Assembly: GCA_050011155.1 (NCBI GenBank) | Contig: JBEKJP010000011.1 | Location: forward strand, 18,529-82,528 | Direction: 5' to 3' | Origin: Palsa-504 sp050011155 | GTDB taxonomy: Bacteria; Actinomycetota; Actinomycetes; Streptosporangiales; Streptosporangiaceae | Length of the DNA stretch: 64,000 nucleotides | In this document: in pieces, positions 50,743 through 58,058 of the stretch | Position numbering within the stretch: position 1 is the first letter of the stretch | Layout of the letters: every line of letters begins with the position of its first letter | Translations under genes and position numbers: made by a program | The notes under the pieces: generated by a model | Seen by the model: only the letters and a program-made list of their open reading frames with translations | What the model was told of the DNA's origin: nothing | Databases searched by the model: none

Positions 50743-50747
50743 GTTCG

Positions 50748-51752
50748 ATGGCCATCGGGATTCTCGCCACTGGTTCGTACGTGCCGGACCGGGTGGTGAC
50801 CAACGAGGAGATCTGCGCGCTGGTCCCGGACGCCACGCCGGACTGGATCCTGAGCCGGACCGGGATCGTGACCCGCCGGTACGCGGCGGCGGACCAGGCC
50901 ACCTCGGACCTGGCGGCGCGGGCGGCCGGCCGGGCGCTGGCGGCGGCCGGGATGGCCGCGGGCGACGTGGACTACGTCATCGTGTCCACCTCGACCGGCG
51001 ACTCGCCCCAGCCGCCCACGGCCTGCCTGGTCCAGGACCTGATCGGCGCGCGCAACGCCGCCTGCCTGGACGTCAACGTGGTCTGCTCCGGCTTCGTCTA
51101 CGGCCTGGAGCTCGCCCGCGGCCTGCTTTGCGTCAACCCGGGCACCCGGGCGCTTGTCATCGGCGCCGACGTGTACTCCCGGTGCCTGGATTACCGCGAC
51201 CGCCGCACGTCGGTGCTGCTCGGGGACGGGGCCGGGGCGGTGCTTGTGGGGTCCGTGCCCGGACCGCACGGGTTCGGGGAGATCCACCTGTCCAGCTACG
51301 GCGAGGCACGGTCGCTGATCGGCGTGGCGGCGGGCGGTTCGCGGCTGCCGGCCTCGGCCGCGACGGTCACCGCCGGGCAGCACTTCTTCACCATGCAGGG
51401 GCGCGGCGTGCGCGACTTCGTGCTGGACAACATCCCGCCGCTGGTCGACAAGCTGCTCAGCCGGGCCGGGCTCGGCCCGGCCGGCGTGGGCTGCTTCGTG
51501 CCGCACCAGGCCAACGGGCGGCTCATCGGCGAACTGGCGGCCCGGTGCGGGCTCGGCGACGTGCCGATGGCCCGCGTGGTCGAACGGTACGGGAACCTCG
51601 GCAGCGCGTCGGTGCCGGTGGCGCTGGACGACGCGGTCCGGTCCGGCCTGATCGGCGCCGGGGATGTGGTACTGCTGGCCGGGTTCGGCGGCGGCATGAC
51701 GGCCGGCGTGGGACTCGTCCATTGGACAACTACTGCGGGGAGGCTTTCGTGA
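50748..51752 (+). CDS. 3-oxoacyl-ACP synthase III (FabH-like, 334 aa)
   Basis: All three catalytic residues are in standard motifs: Cys113 (VVCSGFVYG), His in FVPHQANGRL and Asn in YGNLGSASVP. The N-terminus IGILATGSYVPDRVVTNEE and SRTGIVTRRYA are FabH hallmarks. In a Ccr module such enzymes can condense acetyl- and malonyl units to give the acetoacetyl precursor. It starts 5 bp after ccrA and overlaps the next gene by 4 bp. Confidence 0.92.
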   Translation: MAIGILATGSYVPDRVVTNEEICALVPDATPDWILSRTGIVTRRYAAADQATSDLAARAAGRALAAAGMAAGDVDYVIVSTSTGDSPQPPTACLVQDLIGARNAACLDVNVVCSGFVYGLELARGLLCVNPGTRALVIGADVYSRCLDYRDRRTSVLLGDGAGAVLVGSVPGPHGFGEIHLSSYGEARSLIGVAAGGSRLPASAATVTAGQHFFTMQGRGVRDFVLDNIPPLVDKLLSRAGLGPAGVGCFVPHQANGRLIGELAARCGLGDVPMARVVERYGNLGSASVPVALDDAVRSGLIGAGDVVLLAGFGGGMTAGVGLVHWTTTAGRLS

Positions 51753-52609
51753 CTGGGATCAGCCGGATCGGCGTGGTGGGGGCCGGCCAGATGGGCGGCG
51801 GGTTCGCCCAGGTCTGCGCGCGGGGCGGGCTCGACGTGACCGTCGCCTGCCGGGACCAGGCCAGCCTGGAGCGGGCCCGGCAGCGGATCGGCCGGTCGCT
51901 GGACGCCCTGGTGCGCAAGGGGAAGCTGAGCGAGGCCGAGGGGGCCGAGACCGCGGGGCGGATCCGGTTCGGCACCGGCCTGGCCGGGCTGCGCGACCGG
52001 CAGTTCGTGCTGGAGGCCATCCCCGAACGGCTGCCGGACAAGCTGGCCCTGTTCACCGAGCTCGACGCCGCGGTCCGCGACCCGGACGCCATCTTGGCCT
52101 CGAACACCTCCTCGCTGCCGCTGGCCCGGCTGGGCAGCGCGACCGGGAACCCGGCCCGGGTCATCGGCGTGCATTTCTTCAACCCGGTGCCGGTGATGCC
52201 GCTGGTGGAAGTGATCAGCGCGCTGCGCACCTCGGGCGACGTGGTCGCCCTGACCTCGGCCTTCATCACCGACGGCCTCGGCAAGCAGGTGATCCACGCC
52301 AAGGACAGGGCCGGGTTCGTCGTCAACTCGCTGCTCGTGCCGTATCTACTGCATGCAGTAAGGATGCTGGAGGCCGGGATCGCCTCGGCCCAGGACATCG
52401 ACAACGGGATGCGGCTCGGCTGCGGGCATCCCATGGGCCCGCTGGCGCTGATCGACCTGATCGGGCTGGACACGATCGCGTCGGTCGGCGAGGCGATGTT
52501 CGCCGAGGCCAAGGAGCCCATGTACGCCCCGCCGCCGCTGCTGCTGCGGATGGTCGAGAGCGGCCTGCTCGGCAAGAAGACCGGGCTCGGTTTCTACCCG
52601 TACGACTGA
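51749..52609 (+). CDS. 3-hydroxybutyryl-CoA dehydrogenase (286 aa)
   Basis: The NAD(P)-binding motif is IGVVGAGQMGGGFAQ. The catalytic region has ASNTSSLPLA, VIGVHFFNPVPVMPLVEVI and GFVVNSLLVPYLLHAVRML, then the helical domain with GCGHPMGPLALIDLIGLDT. The GTG at 51749 overlaps the KASIII stop (GTGA) behind GGGGAGG. It reduces acetoacetyl-CoA or the reverse. A crotonase, needed to reach crotonyl-CoA, is not in the window. Confidence 0.94.
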   Translation: MTGISRIGVVGAGQMGGGFAQVCARGGLDVTVACRDQASLERARQRIGRSLDALVRKGKLSEAEGAETAGRIRFGTGLAGLRDRQFVLEAIPERLPDKLALFTELDAAVRDPDAILASNTSSLPLARLGSATGNPARVIGVHFFNPVPVMPLVEVISALRTSGDVVALTSAFITDGLGKQVIHAKDRAGFVVNSLLVPYLLHAVRMLEAGIASAQDIDNGMRLGCGHPMGPLALIDLIGLDTIASVGEAMFAEAKEPMYAPPPLLLRMVESGLLGKKTGLGFYPYD

Positions 52610-52636
52610 GGGCCTGCGGCCTTGAAGGGAGGCGAC

Positions 52637-52696
52637 ATGCTCATCTATATGCTGATCAAGAAGGCGATCAGGGCGATGAAGGGCAGGAAGGCCTAG
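52637..52696 (+). CDS. 19-residue cationic micropeptide gene
   Basis: An optimal GAAGGGAGG ribosome site lies five bases before the ATG at 52637, 28 bp after the dehydrogenase gene and on the same strand. The frame reads MLIYMLIKKAIRAMKGRKA and stops with TAG. The first half is hydrophobic and the second half carries seven Lys/Arg, giving an amphipathic, strongly basic helix. The stop shares a CTAG palindrome with the convergent PadR gene. It could be a membrane-active peptide, a leader-less small protein or a chance frame. Confidence 0.5.
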   Translation: MLIYMLIKKAIRAMKGRKA

Positions 52697-53274
52697 CCCG
52701 GGTCGGCCGGACCGGGGCCGGCGAGTTGGACCATGGCCGACCTGGCCCAGTCCAGGCTGGCCTGGTGCACGGCCACGCCGTGCTCGAGCGCCAGCCCGGC
52801 GAGCCGCAGGTGCGCGGGCGCGCCCGCGGCGATGTACCGCTCCAGGCCGGATATAAAGCCCTCGAGAGCGTCGGCCAGGCCCTTGAGGAAAGCGAGTACC
52901 TCCTCGCGGTCGAGCTCGCCCTCCATCATCACGAAGCGCATCAGGTGCAGGCCGAGGTTGTTCGAGGCCGAGACGGTGGCCGGGTCGACCGGCTGGCGCA
53001 GCCACTCCAGGTGGACGGCGTGCCCGGCCTCGGTCGCGTGGTACAGGCGCTGCTCGCGCCGGCCGCGGGAGATCGTCTCCTCCACGGCGAGCAGCCCGCG
53101 GGCGACCAGGCGGCGCAGCGCCGGGTACATCGCGCCGGGGCTCGGCTGGTACACGCTGGCGGGCGTGGCGCTGAACCGTTTCTTCAGCCCGTACCCCGAT
53201 TGCGGCTCACGGGCGATGTAGCCGAGGAGTACCTGCTCGAAGTCGGTCAGTGACCGACGGCCGCGTGCGACGAT
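52693..53274 (-). CDS. PadR-family transcriptional regulator with apparent AUC start
   Basis: The winged-helix region reads LTDFEQVLLGYIAREPQSGY, GLKKRFSAT, then SPGAMYPALRRLVARGLLAV and RLYHATEAGHAV, a complete PadR N-terminal domain followed by the Vir_act_alpha_C helices. A GTG at 53154 would delete the first half of the HTH. Upstream the frame continues only to a TGA at 53287-53289 and contains no ATG/GTG/TTG, but an ATC at 53274 sits six bases after GAAAGGAG. It is divergent from an ABC exporter operon, which PadR proteins typically repress. Confidence 0.82.
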   Translation of the reverse strand: MVARGRRSLTDFEQVLLGYIAREPQSGYGLKKRFSATPASVYQPSPGAMYPALRRLVARGLLAVEETISRGRREQRLYHATEAGHAVHLEWLRQPVDPATVSASNNLGLHLMRFVMMEGELDREEVLAFLKGLADALEGFISGLERYIAAGAPAHLRLAGLALEHGVAVHQASLDWARSAMVQLAGPGPADPG

Positions 53275-53370
53275 GCCGAACTCCTTTCAATGAGTCGATT
53301 AGACATGTACCCTATTTATAGCTCGCTCAAGGTCGCATGACGAGGCCTGACGGAAGGGAACGCGACGGAA

Positions 53371-53685
53371 ATGCAGAGCGTAAAGGTACGACGCAGCCAG
53401 ATATCGGCCGAGCAGGCCGCGGAAGTTATCCGGAGCCAGCTGGGCGGCGGCTACCAGGTCCAGGCCGACGGCTCCGCCACCCTGCACGTCCGCAAGGGAC
53501 TGGCCAAGGCCAAGGTGAGCCTGCACGACGAGCCGGGCGGCACCGTGTTCGACGTGCAGGGCGAGGGCAGCTGGGGCGTGCTCCCGATCTTCAACATCTA
53601 CACCAGGATGATCAACGAGCGCGGCATCGCCAAGCGGACGGCCAGCGCCCTCGGCGAAGCGGAGGCGTTCCGTGACGACCGCTGA
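53371..53685 (+). CDS. Small conserved-looking protein at head of ABC operon (104 aa)
   Basis: The sequence is alpha/beta with SAEQAAEVIRSQLGGGYQVQ, ATLHVRKGLAKAKVSLHDEP, GGTVFDVQGEG and a helical end MINERGIAKRTASALGEAEA. There is no membrane segment or signal. It overlaps the ATPase gene by 14 bp and is divergent from PadR. I do not recognise a named domain. Confidence 0.75.
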   Translation: MQSVKVRRSQISAEQAAEVIRSQLGGGYQVQADGSATLHVRKGLAKAKVSLHDEPGGTVFDVQGEGSWGVLPIFNIYTRMINERGIAKRTASALGEAEAFRDDR

Positions 53686-54670
53686 ATCGCTCGCGCGGCC
53701 CTCGGCTGACGCCACGGTCCGGGTCTCCGGCTCTTCCGGCCCTGGGTCCGCCGACGCCGGGCCGGCCATCAGCGTCCGGGACCTGCGGATGAGCTACGGC
53801 AGCTACGAGGCGGTCCGCGGGATCGACCTCGAGGTCGACCACGGCGAGATCCTCGCCTTCCTGGGGCCGAACGGCGCGGGCAAGACCACCACCACCGAGA
53901 TCCTCGAGGGCTTCCGCAAGCGGACCAGCGGCGACGTGCGCGTGCTCGGCACCGACCCGCAGCACGCCGGCCCCGGCTGGCGGGCCCGCATCGGCGTGGT
54001 CCTGCAGGTCAACGCGCCGGAGCGGCTGCTCAGCGTGCGCGAGTGCCTGACCATGTACGCCGGCTACTACCCGGCGCCGCTGCCGGTGGACCGGGCCATG
54101 GAGCTGACCGGCCTGGCCGGGAAGGCGGACAGCCGGTGCGACCAGCTGTCCGGCGGTCAGCAGCGCCGCCTCGACGTCGCGCTCGCCCTCATCGGCGACC
54201 CCGAGCTGATCTTCCTGGACGAGCCGACCACCGGCTTCGACCCGAGCGCGCGCCGGCAGACCTGGGACGTCGTCCTGGGGCTGCGCGACCTGGGCAAGAC
54301 GGTCTTCCTGACCACCCACTTCATGGACGAGGCCGAGGCGCTCGCGGACCGGATCATGATCCTGGCGGCCGGCCGGATCGTCGCGTCCGGCACCCCGCAG
54401 ACCATCGGCGGCCGTGACGTCGACGCCACCGTGATCACGTTCACCGTGCCCGACGGCACGTCAGTCCCGGAGCTGCCTGGTCAGACCACCGCGTCGGCCG
54501 AGCGCGGCCGGGTGCGGATCAGCGTGCCCGAGCCGTCTCCGGCCCTGCACGTGCTGACCGGGTGGGCGCTGGAACAGGGCCTGCCGCTGCACGACCTGGC
54601 GGTGCAGCGCCCGTCGCTGGAAGACATCTACCTGCAGCTCACCGCCCACTCGCACGGGAGCGCCCGATGA
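53672..54670 (+). CDS. ABC transporter ATP-binding protein (332 aa)
   Basis: The protein has Walker A FLGPNGAGKTTTTEIL, signature LSGGQQRRLDVALAL, Walker B LIFLDEPTTGFDP and the switch segment FLTTHFMDEAEAL. A C-terminal extension ends HDLAVQRPSLEDIYLQLTAH, as in DrrA/NatA-type exporters. The GTG at 53672 overlaps the preceding gene. It is coupled by ATGA to the permease. Confidence 0.93.
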   Translation: MTTAESLARPSADATVRVSGSSGPGSADAGPAISVRDLRMSYGSYEAVRGIDLEVDHGEILAFLGPNGAGKTTTTEILEGFRKRTSGDVRVLGTDPQHAGPGWRARIGVVLQVNAPERLLSVRECLTMYAGYYPAPLPVDRAMELTGLAGKADSRCDQLSGGQQRRLDVALALIGDPELIFLDEPTTGFDPSARRQTWDVVLGLRDLGKTVFLTTHFMDEAEALADRIMILAAGRIVASGTPQTIGGRDVDATVITFTVPDGTSVPELPGQTTASAERGRVRISVPEPSPALHVLTGWALEQGLPLHDLAVQRPSLEDIYLQLTAHSHGSAR

Positions 54671-55449
54671 GCACCGCCACCCTCGTCGCCCACCAGGCGC
54701 GCTACGACCTGAAGACGTCGCTGCGCGACCCCCGGGCCCGCGGCTTCACGCTCGCGCTGCCGCTGCTGCTGCTCCTGCTGTTCGGCTACATCTTCCGGCA
54801 CGAGACCTTCAGCTACGGCCACGGCGTGAACATCCCCGGCGACAGCTACTACCTGCCCCGGATGATCGTCCTCGGCCTGGCCAGCGCCACCCTGTCCAAC
54901 CTGGTCGTGGTGCTGGTGTCCAAGCGCGAGACCGGCGCGCTCAAGCGGCGCCGGGCCACCCCGGTGCGGCCGGCCGTGCTGATCGGCGGCGACGTGATCA
55001 CCTCGGAGGCTTCGGCGCTGCTCATGGCGGTCGTGCTCACCGTGGTCGGCTGGTTCGCCTTCAAGGTGCACCTGACCGGCGCGGGCGCGGGCGCGGCGGC
55101 CGCCACCGTGGTGATCGGCACGGCCGCGCTGTGCGGCGTCGCCTACGCGGTGGCCACGTTCATCAAGACCATCGACGCCGCCGGGCCGCTGGTCATGCTG
55201 GTCATGTTCACGCTCAACGCGATCTCCGGTATCTACGTGCCGGAGAGCCTGTTCCCGGCCTGGCTGCGGGACGCCGCGCAGGTGCTGCCGATACGGCCGC
55301 TGGCCGTGGCCATGCAGGCCGCCTTCGACCCGCGGACCAACAACGGCCACCCGTTCGCCTGGGCCGACCTGGCCATCGTGGCCGCCTGGGGCCTGGCCGG
55401 CGCCCTCTACGCGATGCGCCGCTTCTCCTGGACCCCTTCCGGCAGCTGA
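54667..55449 (+). CDS. ABC-2 type transporter permease (260 aa)
   Basis: Six hydrophobic segments include FTLALPLLLLLLFGYIF, MIVLGLASATLSNLVVVLVS, ALLMAVVLTVVGWFAF, AAAATVVIGTAALCGVAYAV and PLVMLVMFTLNAISGIYVPE. The last two frame the typical ABC-2 NxxSGxxxP region. It forms an exporter with the preceding ATPase under likely PadR control. Confidence 0.92.
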   Translation: MSTATLVAHQARYDLKTSLRDPRARGFTLALPLLLLLLFGYIFRHETFSYGHGVNIPGDSYYLPRMIVLGLASATLSNLVVVLVSKRETGALKRRRATPVRPAVLIGGDVITSEASALLMAVVLTVVGWFAFKVHLTGAGAGAAAATVVIGTAALCGVAYAVATFIKTIDAAGPLVMLVMFTLNAISGIYVPESLFPAWLRDAAQVLPIRPLAVAMQAAFDPRTNNGHPFAWADLAIVAAWGLAGALYAMRRFSWTPSGS

Positions 55450-55469
55450 GGACGCCGTAGGCTGGCCGT

Positions 55470-56435
55470 ATGCCTTCCTCAGTTCCCGTGATCGACCTGC
55501 GGCCCTGGTTCGACGGTGCCGAGGCGGCTCGGGCGGCCGTGGCCGCGGAGGCCGACGCCGCGCTCCGTAGCGTGGGTTTCTTCCTGGTCACCGGGCACGG
55601 CGTGTCTGATGACCTGCGCGCGCGAGTGCGGGCCGAGGCCCGGACGTTCTTCGCGCTGCCGGACGGGACCAAGCGGCGCTACGCCGTCACCGTCGGCGGC
55701 CGGGGCTGGCTGCCGCCCGGCGTGGAGGCCAACGGCTACGCCGAGGGCACCAAGACCCCGCCGGACCTGAAGGAGTCGTACGCGGTCGGCGCCGACCAGC
55801 CGACCGGCGACCCCGAGGTGGACGGGTACTGGTTCCAGCCGAACGTCTACCCGGCCGAAGTTCCGGGGCTCGAGCCCGCGGTCACCGCCTACCTGGCCCG
55901 GATGCGGGCCCTGTCCGACGAGCTGCTGATGCTGTGCGCGGCCGCGCTCGGCCTGGAAGCCGACTTCTTCACCCGGCACACGGGGCACGCGACGCACACC
56001 ATGAACATCAACTGGTACCCGCCGATGGCGGTGGCCGGACGCCCGGAGCCGGGCCAGTTCCGGATCGGCCCGCATACCGACTTCGGCACCGTCACCGTCC
56101 TTGACCGCGAGCCGGGCCGTGGCGGCCTGCAGGTCTGGACCGAGCAGGACGGCTGGGAGGACGCGCCGTTCGTGCCCGGCGCGTTCACCATCAACACCGG
56201 CGATCTGCTGGCCCGGTGGAGCGGCGGGCGGTGGAAGTCCAACCGCCACCGGGTGCTGCCGCCGCAGGCCGAGGCGCCGGATGAGGACCTGGTCTCGCTG
56301 GTCTACTTCTACGAGGCCGACCATGACGCGGTGGTCGAGTCGCTGCGGCCGCCGATCGGCCTGCCCAACGACTACGCCCCGGTCGTGTCCGCCGCCTTCC
56401 TCAAGAAACGCCTGGACGCCATCACCATCAGCTGA
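55470..56435 (+). CDS. Isopenicillin N synthase-like 2-oxoglutarate/Fe(II) oxygenase (321 aa)
   Basis: The N-terminal DIOX_N part is SVPVIDLRPWFDG with GFFLVTGHGVSDDLRARVRA. The iron site is His202 and Asp204 (GPHTDFGTVTVL) and His260 (SNRHRV). FTINTGDLLARWSGGRWKSN is the usual flanking segment. The MNINWYPPM and Arg-containing regions are as in bacterial IPNS-like oxygenases acting on small molecules. No beta-lactam genes are near, so the substrate is unknown. Confidence 0.9.
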   Translation: MPSSVPVIDLRPWFDGAEAARAAVAAEADAALRSVGFFLVTGHGVSDDLRARVRAEARTFFALPDGTKRRYAVTVGGRGWLPPGVEANGYAEGTKTPPDLKESYAVGADQPTGDPEVDGYWFQPNVYPAEVPGLEPAVTAYLARMRALSDELLMLCAAALGLEADFFTRHTGHATHTMNINWYPPMAVAGRPEPGQFRIGPHTDFGTVTVLDREPGRGGLQVWTEQDGWEDAPFVPGAFTINTGDLLARWSGGRWKSNRHRVLPPQAEAPDEDLVSLVYFYEADHDAVVESLRPPIGLPNDYAPVVSAAFLKKRLDAITIS

Positions 56436-56447
56436 AGGCCCCCAGCG

Positions 56448-56489
56448 TGACAACTGGGGGTTGACATGACAACCAGGGGTTGTCATAAT
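56448..56489 (+). promoter_or_regulatory. Leaderless promoter with two abutting 19-bp operators
   Basis: TGACAACTGGGGGTTGACA (56448-56466) and TGACAACCAGGGGTTGTCA (56467-56485) are directly adjacent inverted repeats. A -35 TTGACA (56461-56466), a 17-bp spacer and -10 CATAAT (56484-56489) overlay them. The predicted +1 falls on the ATG at 56496, so the transcript should be leaderless. The downstream HTH protein is the obvious autorepressor candidate. Confidence 0.8.
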
Positions 56490-56495
56490 GGTCGC

Positions 56496-56714
56496 ATGAC
56501 AGCGAGCCCAGATCCGGCGGCCTACGCCGAAGAATTCCGCCACCTCAAGGAAGTCCGGGCCCAGGCCCTGGAGCACTACCGGCTGGCCCAGCAGTTCCAC
56601 GCCGAGCGCCGCGACCTGCTCCGCGCCCTGATCGAGAAGGGCTTCTCCCAGGCCGACATCGCCCGCGAACTAGGCGTCACCCGCCAGGCCATCCAGAAGA
56701 TGCTCGCCGGCTGA
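56496..56714 (+). CDS. Small HTH regulator (72 aa), leaderless
   Basis: The C-terminal helix-turn-helix reads RALIEKGFSQADIARELGVT followed by RQAIQKMLAG. The N-terminal half is helical (AEEFRHLKEVRAQALEHYRL) and probably dimerises. The ATG at 56496 is chosen because the promoter's +1 coincides with it; the ATG at 56466 lies inside the -35/operator. It is monocistronic and followed by a large inverted repeat. Confidence 0.8.
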   Translation: MTASPDPAAYAEEFRHLKEVRAQALEHYRLAQQFHAERRDLLRALIEKGFSQADIARELGVTRQAIQKMLAG

Positions 56715-56780
56715 GCGCCCCTCCGTGCCCGCGTTACGCCTGATGCTAGACGGACCCACGATGCGCCAAGCCCGGGAAAT

Positions 56781-56862
56781 AACGGGGTCGATTCGGGTTA
56801 TGGGGTGGATTTGGTGCACTATAGGCCCCCAAATCGACCCCGTAACCCTAATCCACCCCATT
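56781..56862. repeat. 34-bp imperfect inverted repeat built from four GGGGTSGATT units
   Basis: Arm 56781-56814 pairs with arm 56829-56862 (five mismatches of 34) around a 14-nt loop. Each arm contains two copies of GGGGTSGATT, so the unit occurs four times, twice in each orientation. It lies in the gap between the HTH gene and menB and could terminate transcripts from both sides or be a protein-binding array. Confidence 0.8.
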
Positions 56863-56943
56863 GACTTACAGTAAGGCGAATAAATATACGAAATTGTGAC
56901 AGCTGGGCTCGGTGTGGCTAGTGAGGTTGCCCGCTCGCCTTCG

Positions 56944-56982
56944 GCTCGTGGGGGTCAGTAGTAGCTCGTGGGGTCAGTAGTA
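56944..56982 (-). repeat. 19/20-bp tandem duplication of the menB 3' end including its stop
   Basis: On the minus strand TACTACTGACCCCACGAGC (56982-56964) is followed by TACTACTGACCCCCACGAGC (56963-56944). The first copy contains the final Tyr-Tyr-stop of menB; the second repeats TACTACTGA downstream. Confidence 0.9.
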
Positions 56983-57882
56983 GTACGGGAAGCGGTCCCA
57001 GTTCGGCGGGCGCTTTTCCAGGAAGGCGTCGCGGCCTTCGACGGCTTCGTCGGTCATGTAGGCCAGGCGGGTGGCCTCGGCTGCGAAGATCTGCTGGCCG
57101 ACCAGGCCGTCGTCGACGAGGTTGAAGGCGTACTTGAGCATCCGCTGTGAGGTCGGGCTCTTGGCGTTGATCTTCGCGGCCCAGTCCAGCGCGGCGTCCT
57201 CCAGCTCCGCGTGCGGTACCACCTTGTTGACCACGCCCATCCGGTGCCCGTCGGCCGCGTCGTAGACCTCGCCGAGGAAGAAGATCTCCCGGGCGAACTT
57301 CTGGCCGGCCTGGCGGGCCAGGTAGGCCGAGCCGAACCCGCCGTCGAAGCTGCCCACGTCCGCGTCGGTCTGCTTGAACCGGGCGTGCTCGGCGCTGGCC
57401 AGGGTCAGGTCGCACACCACGTGCAGGCTGTGGCCGCCGCCCGCGGCCCAGCCGGGCACCACGCAGATGACCACCTTGGGCATGAACCGGATCAGCCGGT
57501 GCACCTCCATGATGTGCAGCCGCCCGGCGCGGGCCGGGTCGATGGTCGCGGCCGTCTCCCCCTCGGCGTACCGGTACCCGTCCCGGCCGCGGATGCGCTG
57601 GTCGCCGCCGGAGCAGAAGGCCCAGCCGCCGTCCCGGGGCGACGGCCCGTTGCCGGTCAGCAGCACGCAGCCCACGTCGCTGCTCATCCGGGCGTGGTCG
57701 AGCGCGACGTACAGCTCGTCCACCGTGTGCGGGCGGAAGGCGTTCCTGACCTCGGGCCGGTTGAAGGCGACCCGGACCGTGCCGGAGCCGACGGCCCGGT
57801 GGTAGGTGATGTCGGTAAACGAGAACCCCTCGACGGCACGCCATCGCTCGGGGTCGAAGATCTCAGAGACCATGGCCCCCAT
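56974..57882 (-). CDS. menB: 1,4-dihydroxy-2-naphthoyl-CoA synthase
   Basis: This 302-residue crotonase-fold enzyme has the MenB-specific segments VRVAFNRPEVRNAFRPHTVD, WAFCSGGDQRIRGRDGY, VVPGWAAGGGHSLHVVCDLT, FKQTDADVGSFDGGFGSAYL and the C-terminal EKRPPNWDRFPYY. It closes the second ring in menaquinone synthesis. Other men genes are not in the window. The ATG at 57882 is used; an in-frame ATG at 57873 is equally possible. Confidence 0.96.
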   Translation of the reverse strand: MGAMVSEIFDPERWRAVEGFSFTDITYHRAVGSGTVRVAFNRPEVRNAFRPHTVDELYVALDHARMSSDVGCVLLTGNGPSPRDGGWAFCSGGDQRIRGRDGYRYAEGETAATIDPARAGRLHIMEVHRLIRFMPKVVICVVPGWAAGGGHSLHVVCDLTLASAEHARFKQTDADVGSFDGGFGSAYLARQAGQKFAREIFFLGEVYDAADGHRMGVVNKVVPHAELEDAALDWAAKINAKSPTSQRMLKYAFNLVDDGLVGQQIFAAEATRLAYMTDEAVEGRDAFLEKRPPNWDRFPYYY

Positions 57883-58058
57883 TGTGGCCGACGCCGCCAG
57901 GCCGCTCCCCGCAGGCCGACCATGAGGACGAACGGGGCTGGGTTTCTCGCCTTCCCCACTTGCGCCACTTGACCCGCGATGTCATAAATCGTTAACAGGC
58001 TCGACATCGCCCCAGGCGAGGATGAGGCCTGCTGGTGACCGCGAGGAGCGCATCTCGA

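Noticed and set aside
57969..57997. Promoter TTGACC-17-TTAACA before the APC permease
   Set aside because: The -35 is reasonable, but the -10 matches the consensus poorly, so it is not listed as a feature.
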